Assembly: GCA_018398815.1 (NCBI GenBank)
Contig: CM031596.1
Span: 60,168,020-60,232,019 of the forward strand
Direction: 5' to 3'
Length of the DNA stretch: 64,000 nt
Source: Conus ventricosus
Lineage: Eukaryota > Mollusca > Gastropoda > Neogastropoda > Conidae
Made by a program: the position numbers and the translations under genes. Below the pieces are notes generated by a model. That model was not told the DNA's origin. It searched no databases and was given only the letters and a program-made list of their open reading frames with translations. Shown piece by piece: positions 54,535-64,000 of this stretch. Position 1 is the stretch's first letter, and the number at the start of each line of letters is the position of its first letter.

Positions 54535-54683
54535 CATTCTCTACTCCGAGGCACGTGCCCCACTCCCGAAGAGTGATCTGACCGTTGGAGTCTGCGTCAC
54601 AGCTGTCGAGAAAAGGGATCAGGCAGTGTTCCAGAGGTTTCAGAGTCTGGATCGTATACAGCAACTCTCGACGGTTCACGACC
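54535..54683 (-). CDS. SPARC: SPARC exon: EF-hand part of the EC domain
   Basis: SPARC is a secreted Ca2+- and collagen-binding matrix glycoprotein. On the - strand the acceptor GGATGTGCAG precedes a frame reading VVNRRELLYTIQTLKPLEHC, LIPFLDSCDADSNGQITLRE and WGTCLGVENG, then donor GAATG/GTGAGT. DADSNGQITLRE is an EF-hand loop (Asp, Asp, Asn, Gln, Ile, Glu positions), and the pattern PLEHC...F...CD...EW...CLG is diagnostic of the SPARC-family EC domain. The entry phase (one base completing Arg) fits the exon at 56419-56537. The last exon was not securely found. Confidence 0.88.
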
Positions 54684-54759
54684 CTGCACATCCACACCAT
54701 CAGCATGTTCTGACTCCTACATCTGCAGCCAGGTGAAACACGATACTGTAAATTACACA

Positions 54760-55830
54760 CCAGTAGACATACTTTACCTGGACCTTCCGACGGCCTTTGA
54801 TTAAGTCCCGCATTAACGTACTAACTAAAAGGTTCTGGCACACAGGGCAACTTGCTTATCTGGTTAGAAGACATTTTACATGCTAGAAGCCAGTGTGTTA
54901 ACCGTTGTGGATGAAAAATCAGGTACATCAATGGTTATTAGTGGTGTTCCTCAAGGTAGTATCTTGGGCCAACACTGTTTATCTATTTTATCAATGGTAT
55001 GCCTGATGCGATGCAATGTTTCATTGAAAAAAGCTATTTGCTGATGAAACAAAAGCATACTGTGGAATGATTGATTAACAAAGAAAGACAAACTCTGCTC
55101 TTTGAGAGTATAGATGAACAGGGTAAATGGATAGAGAAGTGGCAGATAAGATTTAATAATGATAAACGCGAAATACTTCATGTTGTTTAAAACCAAAAAA
55201 CATTGTGCTGATATTAATTCCGCTAACCTTGAAAGTTATCGATCTGAGAAAGGATTTAGGTATTTTATAGAATAAGAATCTGACCTTTGAGCATCACACT
55301 AATGCTGCAGCTGAAAGGGCTGATAATATAGCTGGTATGATCACTCATTTTATTCAGTTCAGAAGTAAAGACGTCATGGTTTCATTATTGAAATCTTTAG
55401 TTAGACTAATCCGAGAAAAACGTAAACTTAATTGAAAATGTACAAAGAACACAAGCAAATTATATGACTTTGAGAAGAGATAATCAATGTACAGCTTCCG
55501 GAGTATTGGAGATTGAGGAGTGACATGATTGAGATGATAGAATTCAGCACGGTCATAATGATGAAGCCCCGCACAAAATCTTTTCACCTTAAACGACAAT
55601 ATTCATACTGGGGGACACCCACTAAGAATTGGCAAAATCCTTCCTTGAATCAAATTTCGCACTTTTATTTATTATCATTATTCTGTTGTTGTTGAGAGTT
55701 ATCAACTTGTGGAACGATTTGCCTGATCACGTCACCACCACAGGAACGCTCAACAACAAAACTCGTTAGATAGACACTGGAAGGATTGTTGTTATCAGAT
55801 ATATTCATCTAGATCAACCTGTGTGTGTGG
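54760..55830 (+). pseudogene. LINE reverse transcriptase C-terminal half in SPARC intron (CR1-like)
   Basis: Across frames: a GVPQGS-like VVFLKVVSWANTV/QGSILG region near 54940-54975, then IYFINGMPDAMQCFI and ADETKAYCGM. It continues with SEKDLGIL...LTFEHHTNAAAERADNIA then GMITHFIQFRSKDVMVSLLK. The end has RVINLWNDLPDHVTTTGTLN and 'LDRHWKDCC' in another frame. Stops and shifts are frequent. Opposite orientation to SPARC. Confidence 0.75.
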
Positions 55831-55989
55831 TGAATGAAATACATGGTGCGTGCGCACGAGCTGGTGTGTTACATGCATCATCAGTTTGTCTTCTTTAGAA
55901 ACATTAAAGCTTTCTCCGTAGGCGAGAGGGTGACGACGGAGAAGTTAGAGTGTCAGACAACATGACAACAGACAGAACGGGAAACGGAG

Positions 55990-56030
55990 GGTAAGAGAGA
56001 GAGAGAGGAGAGGGGGGGGGGGGGGGGGGG
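55990..56030. repeat. (GA)n followed by poly-G, 19 bases
   Basis: GA repeat at 55993-56011 running into a G run at 56012-56030. Confidence 0.9.
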
Positions 56031-56418
56031 AGGTGGATGGTAATGTAGTTATATTTGCATCGCAGAAACAAAGCATTCAAACAAGGCCAGAGTCAGCTAC
56101 TAAACTCTTCGAAAGCTATGGCGTGCCAGAATTCTTTTTTATGACCATCGTTGTTGTTGTCGATGATGATATCATCATCATCATCATCGTTATTTCATTA
56201 TTGTTGTTGTTATTAACTAATTAACTAATTTAAATTACTTAATTCGTTCATTAATAGTTCGTCTATTATTTACCTAGTTACTTTGATGAATGCTCATTCC
56301 CTGACAGATGTTGAATGAAGCCTTCAGAACAGATGGAACGTATTGTCCTGTACCTAACATAAATCTTAAGGATCCAGTCTGTGCAACCTATGCAAAAGGA
56401 TACTCCATTATCACCCAC

Positions 56419-56537
56419 CTGTCGTGAGGGAAGACATCGAGGTCACAGAACTTCCACAGCACGGCGTGGGAATGGGAGGCATCCTGCTCCGCTCTGTCCA
56501 CCAGGTCCTGATACTCTGGAATCTTTGCACGGCCCGC
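56419..56537 (-). CDS. SPARC: SPARC exon: start of the EC domain
   Basis: The acceptor is CTTCTGCTGATCAG and the donor ACAG/GTGGGT. The frame reads AGRAKIPEYQDLVDRAEQDA then SHSHAVLWKFCDLDVFPHDR. HAVLWKFCDLDV...P-DR corresponds to the H-x-IHWQFxxLD segment before the first EF-hand region of SPARC-family proteins. It leaves two bases (AG) that join G of the next exon to make Arg. Upstream exons (acidic N-terminus, follistatin-like and Kazal modules) were not found and would lie in or beyond the poor tract at 57.4-60.9 kb. Confidence 0.88.
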
Positions 56538-56699
56538 CTGATCAGCAGAAGAGGTTAATGAATTATTCCGCGGGGGGCTGGCTGACATTACAAGCCACAT
56601 GATACTTTGGTGGTGAAGGACCGCTTTCTGTGGCCTTTTTTGATTCATATAACCCTGAGCATGTCAATTTATCCGCGAGTGCGGCTCGCATACATACAC

Positions 56700-56717
56700 A
56701 TCTGCACGCACACAGCA

Positions 56718-56804
<87 letters not shown>

Positions 56805-56961
56805 TTCACTCGCGCGCGCACAAACACACACACACACACACACAGTACGCATTCACTCGCGCGCGCGCACACAAACACACACACACACACACGTACGCAT
56901 TCACTCGCGCGCGCACAAACACACACACACACACACACACGCATTCACTCGCGCGCGCGCA

Positions 56962-57045
<84 letters not shown>

Positions 57046-57046
57046 T
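56700..57046. repeat. Compound CA/CG array with 47-bp higher-order units
   Basis: After a CACG/CA start, the unit CGCATTCACTCGCGCGCGC + CA run recurs at 56801, 56848, 56896 and 56940 (spacings 47, 48 and 44). A long CA run closes the array. All reading frames here are artefacts. Confidence 0.9.
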
Positions 57047-57379
57047 ACTACCGGAAACAGAATCAAAACATGTCGAATACACTTTTTTGGCTTTTAAATA
57101 AATGTTTGGCAGCCGACTCAGTTGAATGCATGGCAATGGACAATAATAATGATTGGAAATACACTGTACAGGCCATCATTCTGTTGCTTTTCCTTTAATG
57201 TAACACAATGTTGAAGAATACCACAGAAGATGAAAATATGCTGATTAAAAACTATACAGCTTTATTTAATGTGTAGATACACGGACCTGTTGAGTCATGT
57301 GTTTTTTGGAGGACGGTTTGCCTTATGTAGTCTCTGTCGAGCAGATCAATGTGTCTATATTACAAGTTTGAACGGAAAC

Positions 57380-58612
57380 AAAAAAAAAATTTATTAATGC
57401 CCCGGGCCTTTACCAATTTTTTTTTTGGGTCATTCCCGCGTGGAAAAAACTTAAAAAAATCGATTTCCCCCCCCTTTTTTCCCAAGGACCTCCCCCCCAT
57501 CAAAAAACCCAAACCCCCCCCAAAAAACCCGGACAAAATTCCAACAGGGGGAATACCCCCTTTTGCTTTAAGGTTTGAACCTGGAATTTTTTTCCCCGGC
57601 CCCTATAAAAGATTAATGAAAATTGGGGGGGCCTTGACTTAAAACCACAGATATTTGGGGGTAAAAATTTCGTTTTTTTTTTTGATTTTTTAAACCCTGG
57701 AGTCAATTTTTTAGGGGGTTTTGCTTTTAACCTCTCCGCAAAAAGCCCCCAAAAGGACGCCCAAACCCACCACCCAAAAAACCCCAAAAAACCCCACCAA
57801 CACCCCCCAACCCTGGGGGAAGCCCCCAAAACCCCCAAAACCCCAAAAAAAAAATTTATGGGCCGGGAAAACCACCCCAAACCAGAATTCCCGGGGGCAC
57901 AAAACACCACAACCCCGCTTTATGGGGGGGTTTTTGGGGGGAACAAAAAAAAAACCCCCCCCAAACACCCCCCAACCCCCCCAAAAAAACCCCCCCCCAA
58001 AAATTTTTCACCAAAAATCCAATAAAATTTTTTTGGCTTTTTTTAAAGGGGACCCATAGTTTTCGGAAGGCAAAAAAAATTTGGGAATAATGTCCCCCCT
58101 TCGTTGCTTTTTTTTTTTTTCCTTTTTCCCCCTTTCTTTCCCAAATTTTTGAAACCCGGGTTTAAGGGGGAGGAGGTTTCTTTTGGTTTTGAGAAAAAAT
58201 TTTTTAAATTTACAATTTAAAAAAAAGCCCAACAACCCCCTTTAGGAACATTAAAAAAATCCGTTTGCAAAAAAAAAACCCCCAGTTTAATTTAACCTAA
58301 AAAAAAGAAAAAAAAATGCCAAAGTAAATGACAACGCCCCCCAAAGGGAAAAAGGGTTCGTCTTAAAACCTTAAAGACCCCAAAAAATTTAAAAATTTTT
58401 TTTAAAAAATTTCCTTAAAAAAAAGGCGGATGGCACGTTTTTTTCATGTTGTGGAAATTTTAAAAACCCCCAATTTGGGGTTTTTTCCCCCCTTTCCCTT
58501 CAGCCCGTAAATTATTAAAAAAAAAAAAAACAAAAAAAAAAAAATAAAATTTAAAAAAAAAAAAAAAACCCCCCCCCCCCCAAAAAAAAAAAAAAAAAAA
58601 AAAAAACCCCAC

Positions 58613-58658
<46 letters not shown>

Positions 58659-58663
58659 CCCCC

Positions 58664-58712
<49 letters not shown>

Positions 58713-58798
58713 ACCCCAAAAAAAAATTTTTTAAAACAGAAAAAAAATTTTTTTAAAAAAAAAAAAAATAAAAAAAAAAAAAAAAAAAAAACCTTTAA

Positions 58799-58868
<70 letters not shown>

Positions 58869-58871
58869 CCC

Positions 58872-58909
<38 letters not shown>

Positions 58910-58962
58910 AAAAAAAAAAAAAAAAAAAACTAAACCCCCAAAAAAAAAAAAAAAAAAAAAAA

Positions 58963-59009
<47 letters not shown>

Positions 59010-60550
59010 AAAAAAATAATTAAATAGCCTCCTCACTGAAAACTTGGGTTTTCTTTTCTTCCTTCTTGGGAAGAGGCCCCCCTTTTTTTGTTCAAACATT
59101 TTAGAAAGTGAAACCCATGAATTTGGTTGGGGGTTTTTTTTCCTTTTTGTTTTTCTTTTTTTTTTTTTGGCCCCACCTCCCCCTATTTAAATTTAAAATT
59201 TTCTTTATTAAAAAAACAAAAAATTGTCGTGTTTTCCCCCCCAAACCAAAACCCCCACCAACACCACAACCCCAAAAAACCCCAAAAAACAAAAAAAAAG
59301 ATGTAAAAAAAAAAACCCCACAAAACACAAACAAACAACCCCCAAAACAAAAAAAAAAAAAACCCCAAAAAATTTAAAAGGGTGAAAACCATTATCCCAA
59401 ATATCCAGGCAATTTTCCTGAACCACAACATTTTTAGTTCGTGCCCCCAAACATGGCCGGGCCCCGGGCCACTACGTGGTGCACGTTTCGGATTTTAAAA
59501 AAACAAAAATTTTCGTTTTTCTGGAAAGGGGACTTTTTGCATTGGATTGGCGTTTTTTTGCGAAAACATGGCCTTTTAAAAAAAGGGGGGGAAACTTTTA
59601 ATCTTGAAGTTTAAATTTTTTCAGGAAATAAGGCACCCCCTTCCGGTTTATGCCTTTTTTCTTTTATTTTTGCTTTTCCTTACTTTTGGTTTGGTTTAAA
59701 ATTTTTTTTTTGGGGGGTTTAAATTGATCTTTTTTTTCTTCCGTTGGTCAATTAACGTCCGAATTCCTTCTTCCCCTTTTCTTTCCCTTTCCCACCCTTC
59801 CCTTCCCCCCCCCCTTTGTTAAGGGGTTTGGGCCTTTTCCCCCCCCTTTTCCTTTTCTTCCTTCCTCTCTAATTTGGGGGGCCAAGGGGCCCGGGGGGGC
59901 CCCCCCCTTTAACAACGGTAAAAGTTTTAAAGCCTTTTTGGGGCCCCCCAAAAAAACGGAAAAAGCTTTCCCCCGCGTGGGGCTTTTGGGCCGGAATTAT
60001 TTGGCCTATAAGGGGGAATTCCAAAAAATTTTTGGAAAGCGGGGGGGTTTTTTTTTGGGTACCCGAAAAAAAATTTTTTGTTTCCGTGAAAAATTCCCCC
60101 TTTTTTTTCCAAAATAAAATTTCCCTTTTTGGAGCCCCAACTTTAAACCTTTTTTTATTTTTGTTTGGCCTTTTTTTATCAAAAATTTTTTTTTTGGTTT
60201 TTGTTTTTGGGGGGGGGGGGGGGTTATGCGTAAACTTTTTTAAAAATTGCTTTAAAAAGAAAAAAAATTAAAAGGCAAAATAATCGGAACATATTTTGGG
60301 GCCCCTATAAAATTTTAAAAGAAATAAAAATTAAATTTTAACCCAGGTAAAGGTAGGGAATGAGGGTCTTTTGAAGGGTTTAAAAGAGATGTTTTTTTGG
60401 AAGGGATTTAACCTTTCCTTTCCCCCCCCTTACCCCCCTCGTTTCAAACGGTGCCCCGGGGAGCCGACTGAAAGGGCCTTGGGGCGGCTACGTTCAGTTT
60501 TTCCCCGGTCATTCGGATCAAAATTTTTTTTCCCCTTCAATGTTTTGATT
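57380..60550. other. Homopolymer-dominated tract, probably low-quality assembly
   Basis: Almost the whole stretch consists of runs of A, C, G or T (AAAAACCCCC, TTTTTGGGG), with 58520-59020 nearly pure A and short C runs. No exon or repeat unit is readable. The sharp change from normal sequence at about 57380 suggests unpolished or single-read sequence rather than a biological repeat. Confidence 0.7.
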
Positions 60551-60599
60551 TCTCACGCGGGTGCTGCTATGTGTAAGTTCCCCCGTACAACGGGCTTTT

Positions 60600-60830
60600 T
60601 TTTCCCAAGTTGGTGATAGGATTTTTGTGCGCAAGAAACAATGCGTCCCTTTCCACAGGGGACCTCGTTTATTGCCTCTTTCGAAATTTTCGGGAAATCG
60701 AGTCAGACCCTGAAAAATTCCGGGGAAAATAACCAAAAAAAACCCCTGCAGCTTCGAACTCGAAACCCACAGGATCCCCAGGATAAGGTTTGGTGCCTAG
60801 TCTGGCTTTCTGACCCCGGGTTTTGGTTTT
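60600..60830 (-). mobile_element. tRNA-derived SINE, homopolymer-distorted
   Basis: 'ttggtgataggatttttgtgcgcaag', 'ggggacctcg', 'gaaatcgagtcagacc' and 'gcttcgaactcgaaaccca' follow the same order as the SINE at 32425-32620. It carries many homopolymer length changes. Confidence 0.6.
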
Positions 60831-61139
60831 TCTGCCCTTTAAAAACGCATCCCTTGGGGGATTAGGACAATCCGAAAACAGCCATCTGTCAAGCCTTGCT
60901 ACCTGGCAGACGGCAGGGTTGTCGCCCCCTTTTGGGTCTTGTTCTTGTGCCGCTCTTTGTGTCCTTTCATGGCAATGCCCAGGACAGACTTGAACGCCCC
61001 AGTCGGGGAAGGGTCCAGCCTTCTACTTCTGGGAGAAAAACCATCCAAAATGTTTTGGGTTTCGTATTTCCCTTTTCTTGGGAAAAGTAGGTTCTAAACT
61101 GGGAAGCACTTTTTGCACACACCCCTTGGTCATTTTTTG

Positions 61140-61395
61140 TAGCTTTTTCCCCCCCCCCACCCTGTCCACCCCTCCTCTCTCTTGGGGTCTCTCTTTCTCT
61201 GTCCTCTTTCTCCCTTTTCTCTTCTCTCTCTCTGTCTTCTCTGTCTCCTTCCCCCCCTCCCCCCCTCCTCACTTCTTTCTCTCCCCCTTCTTTCTTTTTT
61301 TCCCCCCCTCCCTCCCCCTTCCCCCACACACCCACACAAAACCCACACACACACCACACACACCACAACCACACAACACACACACATGTTTTTCC
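61140..61395. repeat. (CT)n/C-rich tract followed by CA-rich tract
   Basis: Low-complexity pyrimidine tract to about 61320, then CA-rich sequence. Confidence 0.85.
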
Positions 61396-61461
61396 CTTTA
61401 TTACCCTTCTTTAATGGTTATTCAATGACAAACCCCTTTATTTGAGTCTAAAATTTGTCAG

Positions 61462-61855
61462 GGGGGCCCGGGTAGCCAGGGTAGAGCACCGGGCTCGGGG
61501 TCCTGGGGTTTCGGGTTCGAATTTTGGTATGGGGGGTTTTTTTCCCCCGGGTTAACTGGTTCTACTCCATTCCCATATAGTCCCTTTGAATGAGACTATA
61601 AAAACCCAGGGTTTCCCGGGGTGAACGCACGCTAACTCTTGCACCAGTAAAATCCCCCCACCAAATTTCGGAAAAAGGGAAAGGCCCTTTGGCGTTGGTA
61701 TGGTGACAGTGACACATAGCTGCACCTTCCCGAAATGGGGGTATGGCTCCTTAATGGCGGGATAAAAAAGGGTCTACACCCCAAAAAAATCCCCTGCCTG
61801 GGCTTACAGGGAGGTGCAGGAGTTCAGCCCGGACGCAGAAGAAAAGAAAAATTCC
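61462..61855 (+). mobile_element. tRNA-derived SINE, homopolymer-distorted
   Basis: The head GGGTAGCCAGGGTAGAGCAC and the B box GGTTTCGGGTTCGAATTT are followed by 'gaatgagactataaaaaccc', 'accagtaaaatcc', 'gctccttaatggcgggataa' and 'ggagttcagcccggacgcag'. It matches the body of the 32232 copy with extended runs of G, C and T. Confidence 0.75.
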
Positions 61856-61967
61856 CTCGTCCTGACGAAAGACAATAAATTTTCCCCAACCCAAACCAAA
61901 ACAACCAAAACCCGGTTTTGCCCTTTTAAGTTTTCGAAGAAAGGATGATCTTGGGGCACTAATGGGC

Positions 61968-61971
61968 CCTG

Positions 61972-62002
<31 letters not shown>

Positions 62003-62212
62003 TGTGTGGGTGTGTGTGGTGTGTGTGGTGCGTGCGTGTAGTGTTGTGTGCGCCGCGCGCGCGCGCCTGCGTGCGCGCACCCCCGCGTGTGTGTGTATGT
62101 GGTAGTGTGTGGGATGTGTGTGGTGTGCGCGGGGCGCCTCGTGTGGTGTGTGTTTGGGTGTGTGTGTGGTGTGTGGTGTGTGGGTGTGGTGTGTGTGTGG
62201 TGTGTGTGTGTT
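61968..62212. repeat. (GT)n/(GC)n compound microsatellite
   Basis: Interrupted GT repeat with a CG-rich centre (about 62048-62090). Confidence 0.9.
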
Positions 62213-62477
62213 CGTTTATAATTTTGTGTGGGTAGACGAAACGGCAAAATGTCAATTACAGACATGGTCAAAAGAAAAGAACGTCACCTGGTACGGTCGT
62301 CACCGGGGAAATTTCCCGGCAGACACTGGATGCAGACAATCTTTCGCGGAATTTCTATCCAGACACACATTTCCCACGCCGGGGACGTCTTTTTAACAGG
62401 GGTCTGAAAAAATCGAAGAGATGTTTGGTGTGTTTTTATTTTGTCAAATTATGGTGTGTGTTTTTATGCAAAGTTGG

Positions 62478-62478
62478 C

Positions 62479-62509
<31 letters not shown>

Positions 62510-62591
62510 GGGGTTTGGTGGTGTGTGTGTGGTGTGTGTGTGTGTGGTGTGTGGTGGATGAGTGAGTGAGTGAGTGTGGGTGTGTTTTGTG

Positions 62592-62628
<37 letters not shown>

Positions 62629-62658
62629 GGGGTGTGCGCGCGCGCGCGTGCGCGTGAA
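62478..62658. repeat. (GT)n compound microsatellite with (GAGT)n
   Basis: GT repeats with an internal GAGT run near 62558-62575 and a CG run near 62636-62652. Confidence 0.9.
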
Positions 62659-62659
62659 A

Positions 62660-64000
62660 TTCTTTCTTTTTTTGCCAACTTCCAGAAGCTGTAGTTACCC
62701 CTCGTGATTCAAGAATGACGAAAACTGTAGGTTTTTTTTTTGTCCCCTTCTTTTCTCCCCAAATCAGTAACAAATTTTAGCGGCTAAAACTACTTCCAAC
62801 CCCATTTCTCCACGTATGCGCACGTGGAAATTAACGTGATTGCCCGAGAAAACCCAACAGAGCCGAGGAAAAGATCTTGGATCGTCTTGTGCCTTGGCTG
62901 CCTTTTGAAAGGGCCATGAGCGTCAAATCAAATTGCCAAAACTCGCGATTCGGGCTATCTTGAATTCATTCATGTTTCATGCAGCAAAAAGCTTGGAGAA
63001 AGGGGGGAAAACTTGTTTAAAAAAAAAAGTTTTGACTCGGCACAATCTTTTCTCGCTTGCGGGTTTTCGGGCAATCACGTTAATTACACGTCGCATACGA
63101 CGAAAGAAAAACCGGGGAGAAAACGAAGCGCAGATTATTGTGAAAATATCTTTAGTTACAGTCGACAATGGGAGCACTGCAAACTTCCGGGAGCTTTTGC
63201 TTCGTTTTTTTTGTTGTTGCTGTGTTTTTGTTGTTTTGTTGTCGTGCTGCTGCTGTGTTGTTGGGGTTGTTGTTGTTAATTTTCTGACCCACAATTTGAA
63301 CCTCAAATGAAATTCAGTGACAGAAAAATGCCCACGCAGACGGTAAAAACTGTACGAGGGAATTTTTTTTGTATACGTATCGACTTCAGAAACTGACCCA
63401 AATAAGCCTTTAGGGACCGATTCGTTCTGCTTGGTCACAATGGGCAAAAGGGCCCGGGACATCTCATGTACCGAGTTGTAGGGTTTTTCTTTCGTTTTGC
63501 TCAATTCAAAATTGGGGGGATGGGCATTTCGACTTGTTGTATTTTTTGTCTTTGTGAAAAAAAAAATTGCGGGCAAAAAAAAAAAACAAAACCAAAAAAA
63601 ATCGTAGGTACATAACTTTTGAAAAAAAAACCTACGTTTAAATGAGTTCAAATGGCACGGGAACGAAGAAAAAGTGACAATGAAGATACCTAAAATATGG
63701 TACCAAAAAATGTACGTTTAAAGGACCCGTAAATTGTGCATTATTAATGGGAATATTTGGAGCCCACACTCTGAAATTGTGAAATTGGCATGTTTACGTG
63801 TCGTCTGTTGTTGTCTGTCGCTGTTCACGTGATGTGACATTGTTTGACCCAAACCCCTCTTTCCTTCACACACACAACAACACACACACCACACAAACAA
63901 CACACACACACAACACACACACCCGTTTCCCTTAAAGAAACATACGTTAGAAAAAATGAAGAAAAGATTATTCGATTTGTCCCTTATTTAAAAAACAATA
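62660..64000. other. No gene recognised
   Basis: Sequence quality looks better than at 57-61 kb, but no exon, RNA gene or known repeat is recognised. A TTG/CTG-rich stretch lies at 63210-63275 and a CA-rich tract at 63865-63925. The 224-codon - frame at 62977-63651 runs through these low-complexity stretches and has no domain. Confidence 0.45.

Noticed and set aside
58460..59430. Poly-Phe and Lys/Pro-rich open frames
   Set aside because: They arise from A/T and C/G homopolymers in a low-quality tract, not from coding sequence.
62977..63651. A 224-codon - strand open frame near the window end
   Set aside because: It passes through Gln/Thr- and Phe-rich low-complexity sequence and shows no domain or splice support.

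Overview
The window is eukaryotic. It is AT-rich, has canonical GT-AG introns, many CA/CT microsatellites, tRNA-derived SINEs, LINE fragments, DNA transposons and one LTR retrotransposon. It has no bacterial operons, ribosome binding sites or CRISPR arrays. The protein similarities (eIF4E, SPARC) and the repeat types suggest a lophotrochozoan, probably a gastropod or other mollusc; this is inference from general resemblance and is not proven.

Two host genes are recognisable and they converge. eIF4E, the mRNA cap-binding translation factor, is on the + strand, with six coding exons between 34351 and 45298. Its first exon is not found. SPARC (osteonectin, a secreted Ca2+-binding matrix protein) is on the - strand, with two exons of its EC domain at 54535-54683 and 56419-56537. 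Its upstream exons would lie where the sequence degenerates into homopolymers (57.4-60.9 kb). A possible acidic nuclear-protein exon lies at 4036-4153. Small single-base deletions in otherwise conserved exons suggest residual base errors in the assembly.

Layout: 0-8 kb holds a broken hAT-type zinc-finger remnant, SINE/LINE tails and two minisatellites, one with a palindromic core. 8-17 kb holds SINEs, a degenerate ORF1-like block, a tandem duplication and LINE fragments that look twin-primed. 17.3-27.3 kb is one old DNA transposon into which three further elements have inserted: a hAT, a 6.7 kb Gypsy element in - orientation, and another hAT. All four have target-site duplications. A second copy of the host transposon at 31120-32140 lacks the insertions and serves as an empty-site reference. 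32.2-34 kb holds a SINE with an 11-bp duplication and a piggyBac derivative. 34.3-45.3 kb is eIF4E, whose introns carry three hAT-like elements, a Tc1/mariner element, two LINE fragments and a tandemly duplicated copy of one coding exon. 45.3-54.5 kb shows no recognisable gene. 54.5-57 kb is SPARC with a LINE in its intron, followed by microsatellites and a poor-quality tract to 61 kb. The end of the window has SINE and microsatellite sequence only.

Most unusual points: the Gypsy element has integrase-type sequence upstream of its RT/RNase H (Gmr1-like order) and nearly identical LTRs around a deleted interior; a set of DNA transposons keeps only the N-terminal DNA-binding part of the transposase, three of them ending just after the same motif; eIF4E has a decoy exon; and two loci share a hammerhead-like motif.
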